From positions 52,767,001 to 52,831,000 of the forward strand of contig OX419755.1 of the NCBI GenBank assembly GCA_948567375.1: DNA of 64,000 bases, given 5' to 3'. The translations under genes were made by a program, and so were the position numbers. The DNA is from Lunularia cruciata (lineage: Eukaryota; Streptophyta; Marchantiopsida; Lunulariales; Lunulariaceae). Shown here in pieces: positions 55,472 to 64,000 of the stretch (position 1 is the stretch's first letter; every line of letters starts with the position of its first letter). A model generated the notes under the pieces. That model saw only the letters and a list, made by a program, of their open reading frames with translations, had not been told where the DNA came from and did no database searches.

Positions 55472-56150
55472 TGTGAGCCGGCCTGTCTCTCACTCAAGAT
55501 GAACCTCTGATGGCTATTATGGTAGCGCACCATGGACTAAGAAGGCAAGGAACCCCAACTCCATCATACTCCTCCAAGGCTAACACTCCAAGACTCAAGA
55601 CATTGCTCACTAGAGAACTCAATGAGAGAGAGATAGTTGCAAATGAAAGGATGATGAGTACCTCCTCACTCCTTGTTTATATACTTGTGAAATAGTTACG
55701 TACCAAAGTTACTAATTACGGTAGTAACTCAAGTTACTAGACTAAAAGTCAAGTAAAGTCAAAAAGTAGAAAGGAATATCCATTCACATGGGCATATTCC
55801 CCTTATCTTGACCCAACCACTAAAGCAAGGATTCCTTCACATGGGCTATCCTTGGACTAAAGAAGAATCCAAAACAAAAAGGCTTGCGGGCCCAAGAGTT
55901 CTCAACTCTTTCCCCAAAGCCAAACACCTAGGAATAATACCAAGTCAACACACTAAAATCCAAAATAGTGGTGCTCATCTTTTCTACTTCCTCTAAAGTA
56001 AGGTCCCATCTATCTTAGCTATGACTAACTTTAGCTAACCATGACTAATATAGAACCATCCTTTATCTCTATATAAATAATATCTCTTAAGTACTTGTAA
56101 TACCAAGCTAAATATCACAATACCACACACATGCACAAATGGGTGTTACA
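55472..56150 (-). repeat. M4 5' LTR (679 bp)
   Basis: Same length as the 3' LTR. Visible differences are near the start (caagat/caggat), in tacgtacc/tatgtacc, ctaatt/ctgatt, acggtag/accgtag and gtaaagtc/gtgaagtc. TATA-like TATATAAAC on minus at about 55676-55687. W-box cores (TTGACT on minus) at 55747-55752, 55757-55762 and 55943-55948. Confidence 0.95.
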
Positions 56151-56154
56151 GGAC

Positions 56155-56260
56155 TCTCTTGACTATTTTCCACAGAATCATCCTTGATAACCCTAAAATA
56201 ATTTTCCATTGCCATTGAGAAATATTTGAGATGGTAAAAACATTTCTATTGGGAAAGTTC
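56155..56260 (-). pseudogene. Unknown ORF interrupted by M4 (right part)
   Basis: Minus-strand codons MAMENYFRVIKDDSVENSQE run into the GGAC target site and continue in frame at 48546-48354. This short piece is the upstream part of the ORF described at 47216-48550. Further upstream the frame is lost in repeats. Confidence 0.45.
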
Positions 56261-56339
56261 TAAGAACTCTCGCAATACTCCCAATACTCTTTAAACTTCC
56301 TTGCTTCTAAACTCCCTAGGGCTGTTACAAGAAGAACCA

Positions 56340-57180
56340 AGTTTCAATGTTTCAATGTTTCAAACATGTTTTAGGGTTCAAAATCCTATCTTTTGGATTT
56401 TCAAACACTCTCTTTTGTTGTTAAAAATCTCTCTCTAAGCTCTCAAAGAATCAAGTTTCTTTCGATGTATGTTCTTTCAAGGAATCAAGTTTCTCTCAAG
56501 GCTCTAAATAGTTTTATCTTTGATGTTTGAGTTCTCTCCCTAAGCTCTCAAACAATCAGGTTTCTTTGGGGTTTAAAACTCTCCCAAGGTTCTAAAAAAT
56601 CCTATCTCTCTTGCTTCTGCTGTTTGAGTTCTTGCCCTAAGCTCCCTTTGCATGCTCCTGATTTGAGTCCTCTCTTGCTTTTGTTGTTTGAGTTCTCTCT
56701 AAGCTCTCAAAGAATCAGGTTTCTTTGGGGGTCTAAAACTCTCTTGAGGTTCTAAATAGTTCTATCTCTCTTGCTTATGATGTTTGAGTTCTCTCCTTAA
56801 GCTTCCTTTGCAAGCTCCCGTTTCAAGTTCTCTCCTACTTCTGCTATTTGAGTTTTCTCCCTAAGCTCTCTTTTGCAAGCTCCCAATTTGAATCCTCTTA
56901 AAGAATTAGGTTTCTTTGGGGATATAAAATTCTCCTATGGCTCTAAATAGTTCTATCTCTCTTGCTTCTGTTTTTTGAGTTCTCTCCTGCTTTTGTTGTT
57001 CAAGTTCTCTCCTTAAGCTCCCTTGGTAGGCTCTCGATTTGAGTTCTCTCTTGCTTTTGTTGTTTGAGTTCTCTCCTTTTGGCAAGCTCCCTTTGGCAGG
57101 CTCTAGATTCAAGGTCTCTTCTACTTCTGCTGTTCAAGTTCTCTTCCTAAGCTCCCCTTGGTAGGCTCCCAATTTTTATC
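56340..57180. repeat. Degenerate repeat array (ttgagttctctccctaagctc type)
   Basis: About eight imperfect copies of a 60-110-bp unit combining ttgcttctgctgtttgag, ttctctccctaagctc and caggctcccgatttgag; some also have aatcaggtttctttgggg. A short (TTTCAATG)3 stretch lies at its left end (about 56341). CT-rich on plus and noncoding. Confidence 0.75.
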
Positions 57181-57889
57181 CTTGAAACCCCTTTTTTTTA
57201 CTTTGTTCTCCTTTGTCCTTCCTTATATCTCTTCTAATACTCAAATGAAAGGATGTTTGTCTTATATTTAAATTGCTTCAAACAAGATCACAACTCTTTG
57301 GATTGGATGTCAAGCCATATACATATATCCATATACACTTACTATCAATAGCAATGTACTTCACACACTTCACATAGACATGGTAGGTAGAATGCACCAT
57401 TCATGCCTTACACAAATCTTTGTGCAAAACTTCACACACTTGTACTAAACGTGTACCAAAGTTTATAAAACTTGTAAAGCACCAACAAAATCACATCTAA
57501 TCCTCACAATTTAACTCCTTAAGGTCACTTTCATAAGGTCAATAACATGATATAAATCTGCCTCACAATTCACTCTCACTAAGGATATTTTCAAGGTGGT
57601 CACTAAGGTCATTGAACATGAAATAACTCAACAAAAACTAAACTTTGCCCCACAATTCACTCACTAAGGTCACTTTCAGCATGGTCACTAAGATCACTTC
57701 TCATTAAATAACTCTGAAAAATTAACTAAGACCTGAGTAGACTGAGTATTCTACAAAAATTAAACTATGACCAAAGTAGACTTAGTATCCCAAGTACTCC
57801 ATCCTACTTACTTTAATTTAACGTAAATACGCAACTCTTTATTATTCTAAAGGACTCAAAAAACCACCTTCTTGGCGGTTGGAAGCCAA
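57181..57889. other. AT-rich, no gene recognised
   Basis: Imperfect short repeats of tcactaaggtcact.tca (about 57520-57720). No open frame of interest. It may be 3' noncoding sequence of the Harbinger relic. Confidence 0.35.
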
Positions 57890-59010
57890 ACAATAATGTA
57901 ACACTTAATTCCTTTTTTCTTCTCTAAATTCACTATAGGGAGCACTTCAAACCCCAAGAAGATTTGTATCTGTATCTTCCTCTAAATCTGCTTCTTTATC
58001 TACCCACAAATCCAACTTTTTTATCAAAAAATTATGGAGGATGATAGATATAGTTATCCACTTAAATAAATAAGCATTTGGGGAGGGATCATTTATTTGA
58101 ACCCAAATCTCCCTCAATGAATGTCTTCTTCTCTTTAGCACTCCTATGTAATGCTTATTTAATACACAAGTGCATCTTACACATCTATTAAAATCAGATT
58201 TCTCCTAGGTTGTGTTATTTGGAACAAGGGAACCAGGTGACACATATGCACATACCATGCATCCTCTAATAAATATTATGAGTGCTCAAACAAAGTGCAA
58301 TTCCCTTTCTTTTTATCTCATTCCAAATTGATGATCTTCTCAAACAAGCCATGTTATGGCATGAACTTTGCATACCTAAAATTCAAAAATTATTAGAAAT
58401 GCGTTAAGATTAGCCTTGGAATCAACCATTTTAATACAAATATGTTACTCAAGACACAAATAGAATTGAATCTTGGATTTTGGAGCTTAGTTTACTACCA
58501 ACAAAGTGATTGATTTTCTGCTTTTCATTAAAAAAATATGAACCATTGATGGACTAGTATCTTTTTCTACTCAAATAAGTTTCTTCATCTATAGTGTGTT
58601 ATTTGCAAGTGGAAACATAGTTCCATCTACAAATTCAATGCATCCAAGAGACCGTATTTGAGAAAACATAGATGATATCCTTGCTCTCTCATTTTTTTCA
58701 GGCAATTTCACCTCCTCTTCAAGGGATAGAAATTATAACTTTCATTACTCTAGAGATGAATCTTACTATTGATCCAACACTGATTTCCCAAATATTTAAA
58801 CCTCTAGCTACGGACCCACCATCCTCATGATGACCAAATATATCTAGAGCAAGAGCAACCTGGATCCATACAAGGGTTTGGTTTTTGGAAGAACCATTCT
58901 TAAATACTCTATGCTCTTTAACTGCACCTACTAAAGCTTGGAATGAGGACAAATCCATCCTAGTGAGTTGTCTAAATGCACACTCTTCCAATTCTTTGAA
59001 AATTTCCAAA
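57890..59010 (-). pseudogene. PIF/Harbinger-type DDE transposase, heavily degraded
   Basis: Order on the minus strand. An N-terminal helical part at 59009-58719 (FRQLTRMDLSSFQALV, then FGHHEDGGSVARGL and SVGSIVRFISRV) matches the DNA-binding N-terminus of plant PIF/Harbinger transposases. GCIEFVDGTMFPL (about 58630) carries the first catalytic Asp. A block near 58260 recalls the second-Asp region (YLLEDAWYVH against the usual DSGY/DAGY). LKRRRHSLREIW and WITISIILHNFLI (58141-57950) form the C-terminal end. Stops and frameshifts are numerous. TIRs were not found. Confidence 0.8.
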
Positions 59011-59017
59011 ACAAACT

Positions 59018-61574
59018 TTGAACTATGAGCATAGTGTGTTCAATGTTGCAAATAACAAGAATTGTGAGAAAACTTCCATCATCTCCAAAGTAAATCTAGT
59101 GAATCATCCACTTGCTCTTCTTATGACCAAATGTTGTCATGGCCTTCATGAAATTGAAACCGCTCCTACTCATCTCCTCCATCATTATACCTTGTTATGC
59201 ATCTCATGATTTGGTGTTGAAGTAGAGATTAGGTACTTGTGCATGGCATTCTCATTACCAATACCAAATGTGGAAATCCCATTTTCACAATCCTCTCTCT
59301 CTCCTAAATCTACTCACATTTCCCTTGATTTATCCAAGAAAAACTCTAAGCTTGCTTGATTTGGTGCTCTGAGATGATGTGCTTACTTGCATGTACTTTG
59401 AGTATAGTTCATTTCAATTTCAAGATGATGCACTGGCTCATTTTGTATCTTACTCCTATAATTATTAACTACTCTTGATTCATCAGTGATGTTTTAGATA
59501 GTACCATTACCTATTTCCTTAACCATAAAAGCTCTAGGGTGACAATGTAGAATACCCATATCCATTTTATAGCAATTTTACATATACCATTAGCTTGGAT
59601 CATTTTCCACTTCTGACCATTGTAAAATAATTTGAGATCATTCATAAAAACTTTTATGGATATGTTCTATCCCCATAAAACCTAAAAGTGAAACTCCCTT
59701 TTATGCAAGCACCAAATGAGTATATCTGAGGCACCATCAGCCGGAAACTAGTTGCTCCCAAGAAAGTTTCTAGATCACAATAGTGAACCATGGAAGTGGA
59801 CCTATATATAGGACTATGACCTCAATGCAAATGCAAGAGCTATTGGCTCTCCCAAGCAAAGTGAAGAAGGAGTCTATTGTGGATCTGCAGACAAAAGTGT
59901 CACTTGGAAATGTGCTTTACAATTAGTGATTGTAAGTAGTAGTCAAAACACGGTAGTAGACTTTTCTCATTCAAGACTTGTTTCAATTTATTTTGGACCA
60001 TAGTAGATATACACATCTTGATATGATGGGCAACTACCCTCCTTGCATGTGTTGGCTGCAATCTTTCAACAACCTGATGACTAGAGTGTATTTATAGTTT
60101 GAGTGAGAGATGATATACAGTCTATTCCAAAGATTCAATCTCCATCTTTTGATTATCGCAGACAGTTCATTCACAATAGCCTTGATAGTTTTAATCTATC
60201 CATTTAACATGCAATATGTGACAAAAAAAAGGATATTTTTTGATGTAATTTGTATACTAGACTTGGCACTCTTTCATATCTTGGTCAAGATCTTCCAAGA
60301 GGAGTAGAAGATCAGATTAGGACATTGGATGAAGAAAAGAGAAGATGGTTTAGACTCTCTCCTTCTCTTTTTAGATCTTCTTCAAAGGCAAAAAGGCAAC
60401 CACGTAGAACACAAGAAGGATGGAAGACCCATCAAGCCAATCAAGGGAGAGACAAAAAAGTAGAATGGGGCTAGGCTCCAATAGTTTCAATATGAGAAAT
60501 CTGCCCTACTACACCTAAGATATCCGGGCTATGCAAATCATAAGGTCTGTAGACTACTTGAGCATCCAAGGAAGCATTACTTAGAGTGGTTGCTCTCCTA
60601 TGGATTGCAACAGCCAATGCTCTCTATAGAGCAAGGACACACGCCATCTAAAGTATACTACAAAGTATGACAATGAGAATGATACCCCTAGAATCCAATA
60701 TGATAAGCTCTTGCTCATTCCCCAACAAATATATCAAATGCCATGTCCATCACTCCATATGACTCCAAGGCTAGAGGAGAAAAGAGGTGACCTCACTACA
60801 TACCTATATACTTGGAGACCTTACATGTTGCTACTCCTTCTTCAAAGGATGGCTCATATGGAGCTAAGGATTTGCTTGGAATATGCAAGTGGCATGCAAT
60901 GGATTATCTTGAACAAGGTTTTCACTAAGCATCGATAATTGGGTCTTCAAGTGTGCAAGTTTGACCTTGAATCAAACATGCCAAGAGAGTTGTTGGATGG
61001 CAAGATCAATGGCAATTCAACTTGTGCTCATTGTCCCAATGGCTATCAACTTGTGATTATTGGAGTTTGTCACTTGCAATATAAAGAATGACCATAAAAT
61101 TCTCATACAATTTCAATGTGCCACAAATAATTAGAAAAAAAGCAAAGCCGGATATGACGCATTGTCACACGTTCTAGATCAAAATAGGGCTTTTGGTTTG
61201 GGAGTTTGAGAGAGTGTGGAGACTGGAGAGGAGAGGGAGAGATGTGAGAGAAAGACATAAATTTCTTGAGGTTTCTCTAGCAAATAATACCTGAGTGAAT
61301 AGTCCATTCTATTTGTTTTCAATTTTGGTTCTATTGGTACCTAGATTGAAGACTATGGAGAATTCAGTAGAAAGTTATGGGGATCTTTAGGTTCTTTTGG
61401 ATTTAAAGTGATCAATACACATTGAGAGTGATGGGTTGGTAATTTTCATTTCCATCTTTTGGTTTTCATGATTGAGTTCCATGGGAAGTTAATTTGAAAA
61501 ATTTTGAGATGGAAACTGAAAGTTATGAGAGCTTTTAGTGTTTAGTTTGGAGAGATTGTATTTTCTCTTGTGAG
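59018..61574. other. Long stretch with no recognisable gene
   Basis: Short frames only. Fragments at 60250-60474 (basic, Arg/Lys-rich) and 60711-61000 (with a Cys/His-containing CAHCPNGYQLVIIGVCHL) could be relics of retroelement proteins. I cannot assign them. AT-rich elsewhere. Confidence 0.35.
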
Positions 61575-62018
61575 TTGGAATGTGAGGGGTTGGGGTTTTG
61601 CAAGTGCGGGGAGATATGGAGAGGAGTATCATGTGTTACTATCATTATTCTTGTGCTAGCCATGGCTACACCTCCCCATGTAGGGCCGCCTAGAGCAACT
61701 CAAGATACACCATGCTTGGTATATCATAGACTCTTTATCTTGCAAGGGAAAAAGACCCATGTAAGAAGGATGCACAAGGACTATGACTGGACCACTTGGG
61801 ATGCTCATGTGAGACAAGCAACCAAATTGACAATACTAACACTTGGGATTACACACGCTTCCTTTATCCCTATGTTGATTGTTCTAGAGATACCAATTGA
61901 ATCATGGGAGTGGTTAGCTTCTCATGCGGGTTACATTTTAGGGCAATTTGAGAGTATTTTTCCATGTCCATGTCTATTCCATGGGCTACCCTATATGCTC
62001 CATGATGAGGCTAGATAG
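61575..62018 (+). CDS. Unknown ORF, 147 aa
   Basis: Open frame; the first Met of the credible part is near 61662. Rich in Trp, His and Pro (YDWTTWDAHVRQATKLTI, then WEWLASHAGYILG). The frame may continue past one stop (FYLPLDFLAHDSLY). No family recognised. It lies upstream of, and in the same orientation as, the reverse transcriptase at 62356 and could be the N-terminal or first ORF of the same element. That link is inference. Confidence 0.35.
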   Translation: MECEGLGFCKCGEIWRGVSCVTIIILVLAMATPPHVGPPRATQDTPCLVYHRLFILQGKKTHVRRMHKDYDWTTWDAHVRQATKLTILTLGITHASFIPMLIVLEIPIESWEWLASHAGYILGQFESIFPCPCLFHGLPYMLHDEAR

Positions 62019-62355
62019 GCTTTTTACCTACCACTTGATTTTTTGGCACATGATTCCTTGTACAAGTTCATATTCATGTTCATATTCATATTCACCTCTA
62101 GCATAGTTCATATTCCTCCTACTCCCTCAATGATGTTATGCTAGAAGGAGACATGTAGGGCATAGAGAGGTGGCTGCTAGATTTCATCAATTTTGAGTGG
62201 GAGATTGAGTGGCCCTACAAGAGGAGTTTGTTAGGGCTGCACGTTTTAGGAGATAAGTCTTGCCACAAGATACCACAAAGTCCACTTGATTGCAATGGTG
62301 TAGGACACTGGATCAGGCAAGAGAGTTTAGTAGAGTAGCATGAGCACTACACTCT

Positions 62356-64000
62356 TTGTCTATGGCTAGTCCTACTGATGAGACTATCTCTTCCCTACGC
62401 TCACTACATCCTACGGCAAGAGAAAGATTACCATTAGAGGTCTTAGATTATCAGCTTGAGCAACCTTTATGTCTAGATAGGTCACTTTTTTCACAAGCAT
62501 TGTGCACTGCTCCTCAGCTTTCCTCAAGAGGCTTTTCAAGGATGGTATATGAGCATCTTAGAGATTTGCTTTTAGGCAGATGATCTTTCTAGTGGTTTCA
62601 CTAAGTTGTTTCAAGTGGCTATAGTAGTAGCAAGAAGAGACATTCATATGTCTATTGGTTAGGTATTAGGTGCTAGTTGACTTCTTGTGATGGAGAAGGA
62701 CACAAGAGCATTAGACCAATTGTTATTGGAGAGATCTTTTTACATTTGGTCAGCCACACCATTGTCCTTCAACATCATTCTCACTTTTGACAACACCTCA
62801 GTCCATATCAATTTGGAGTAGCTACACCTAGAGGATGTGATGCTATATCTCTAAGTATTAGGGCTCTCCTAGATATCCATCCGGAGTGGGTCGTCCTACA
62901 AGTGGATGTTGAGAAAGCTTTTAATAGCATCTTACAAGCATCCATCTTTAGAGAGCTTAGGGAGGCTAGTAGATCCTCGGAAAGTCTTATTCCTTTTGTG
63001 TGGTCTTTTTATGGCTCTTTTGCTTCTCTTTACAACCAACATGGTAGTTCATAAGAGGGAGTCACCGTCTTGGAGTTAATTGTTGGTACACATCAGGGAG
63101 ATCCTTTAGGTAGACCCTTATTTGTCACGGCTTACTTACCTACTACTTTGGCCATGCCAGGTTGTGTATTTCTTTCCTTGGCAGATGATGCACACATCAT
63201 GGGCCCTATAGATCAGATTAGGCAGGCCTTTGACCACATGACTACCGAGCTCTATCTAGTAGGCTTGAGAGTCAAGGTGTCAAAGTATAGTGCATGGTCC
63301 TCTTTAGGCATCCCTCCTCACCTTGGGCTTTCAGAGGGGTATATCACATCTACAAATGAACTATGTGTTCTTGGAGTGCCAATAGGATCCAAGGATTTTG
63401 TCACATGCTTCTTAGACATTGCTCTTGTAGAGGATGCTCTCCATGTGGATGACCTTTTGTTATTAGAAGATCATATGTGGCATTTGGTATACTCTCCTCT
63501 AGTATTGCTCGTTGACCGACTTACCTCTTGTGCATAGTCCTCCTTCCTTGACCTTCCTATCATGTTTGAGAGCCTTTGATAGGGGATTATGGGAGTCTTT
63601 GGTGATATTATTGGACCAAGGACATTTGAGTGTGTGACAAGGGATTTGACGCATATACACAAATCTTCACCAATCTCATGTGGAGGGGTTGGCTTGCTAT
63701 CTATGGAGGAGACAACACCTATAGCATTTTTGGGTAGTTGGGCTCTCTTTGCACCCCTACTTTCTTCTTATTTTGTGGTTCATGATAGGCCAGTTTTGGA
63801 GACTTATGTGACAAATTTGGAGTAGGGATCCTTTTCTCTCCTCATGTTATTGTGGCAGATGAAAGATAGTCTATCCTCATGGGCACAAGAGGACCTTCTA
63901 TCTTTTGCTTCACTATTGTCTGATTGGACTAGAGGTTTACAATCTTCCTTGATGGAGTGACAATGTCATCATATGCTACATTCTCTCTTAGTTGACTCAT
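62356..64000 (+). pseudogene. Non-LTR-type reverse transcriptase, interrupted, runs off the window
   Basis: One frame carries the whole match with scattered stops (near 62581, 62590, 63052, 63535 and 63823). RT motifs in order: IRPIVIGEIFLHLV (about 62715), FGVATPRGCDAI (about 62812), motif A VLQVDVEKAFN (about 62890), motif B GTHQGDPLGRPLF (about 63085) and motif C LADDAHIMG (about 63180). KVSKYSAWS and VLGVPIGS follow. The QGDPL and ADD boxes are those of LINE/non-LTR-like RTs, not gypsy (FIDD/FLDD). I associate this RT family with seedless plants and gymnosperms from general knowledge. No endonuclease is seen. Confidence 0.8.

Larger units (their letters stand above)
48551..56150 (-). mobile_element. 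M4: complete M-family Ty3/gypsy retrotransposon (7.6 kb)
   Basis: Two 679-bp LTRs, 4-bp TSD, ORF0, gag, uninterrupted pol and PPT. By eye the LTRs differ at about five positions, so insertion is recent compared with everything else here. Two defects are visible: ORF0 is frame-shifted near 54800, and about 200 bp next to the 5' LTR, present in M3 and holding the PBS candidate, are absent. It belongs with non-chromovirus gypsy (FIDDF RT box, no chromodomain). Confidence 0.93.
48547..56154. repeat. Target-site duplication of M4 (GGAC, 4 bp)
   Basis: The duplicated bases are 48547-48550 and 56151-56154, immediately outside the two LTRs. Extending to five bases fails (TGGAC against GGACT), so the duplication is 4 bp, as for M2. 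Confidence 0.8.

Noticed and set aside
60110-60474. Possible gag or copia fragment
   Set aside because: Basic residues only. No zinc knuckle, protease or RT motif could be found to support it.

Overview
The window is a retrotransposon graveyard from a large land-plant nuclear genome. No host gene, tRNA or rRNA gene is recognisable. The evidence is many nested plant-type Ty3/gypsy LTR elements, a plant PIF/Harbinger transposase relic, and a reverse-transcriptase family of a kind I associate with seedless plants and gymnosperms. Base composition is AT-biased and premature stops are frequent. A fern, lycophyte or gymnosperm is most likely, but the sequence alone does not decide. I use working names for the families, because none can be matched to a database here.

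L family: Ty3/gypsy elements (Tat/Athila-like) with extraordinarily long LTRs of about 3.8 kb. They appear as L1 (4018-8282, minus, deleted), L2 (9490-18565, plus, 5' truncated, with gag-pol and 3' LTR), L3 (24734-28543, minus, solo LTR) and L4 (37158-40956, plus, solo LTR). Every LTR carries a sense ORF of about 850 codons for an unknown protein with an N-terminal globular part, an acidic linker and a long coiled coil. PBS, PPT and 5-bp target-site duplications prove that this ORF lies inside the LTR. It is the most unusual system in the window.

M family: gypsy elements with 679-692-bp LTRs, 4-bp target-site duplications, an extra zinc-knuckle ORF upstream of gag, and gag/pol overlapping in different frames. 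M4 (48551-56150, minus) is structurally complete with an intact 1346-aa pol. M1 (18566-22768) and M3 (36870-42882, interrupted by L4) are broken copies, and M2 (19824-20515) is a solo LTR inside M1. C family: chromoviruses with an integrase C-terminal chromodomain and short LTRs packed with heat-shock elements: C1 (22769-29782, split by L3), C2 (35840-36869) and C3 (42883-47215). P family: an integrase fragment followed by a degenerate PHD finger (about 34000-35280). R element: the first 9.5 kb, a minus-strand gypsy gag with an Arg-type PBS and a long CT-rich untranslated/LTR region holding 150-bp and 30-bp tandem repeats.

Layout: 1-9489 R with L1 inserted; 9490-18565 L2; 18566-22768 M1 with M2 inserted; 22769-29782 C1 with L3 inserted; 29783-33990 unassigned repeats and a degenerate ORF series; 34000-35800 P; 35840-36869 C2; 36870-42882 M3 with L4 inserted; 42883-47215 C3; 47216-48550 and 56151-56260 an unknown ORF region split by M4; 56340-57180 degenerate repeats; 57890-59010 Harbinger transposase; 59020-61570 nothing recognisable; 61575-64000 an unknown ORF and a non-LTR-type reverse transcriptase running off the window. 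Several elements lack a matching other flank, so deletion and ectopic recombination have acted as well as simple nesting.
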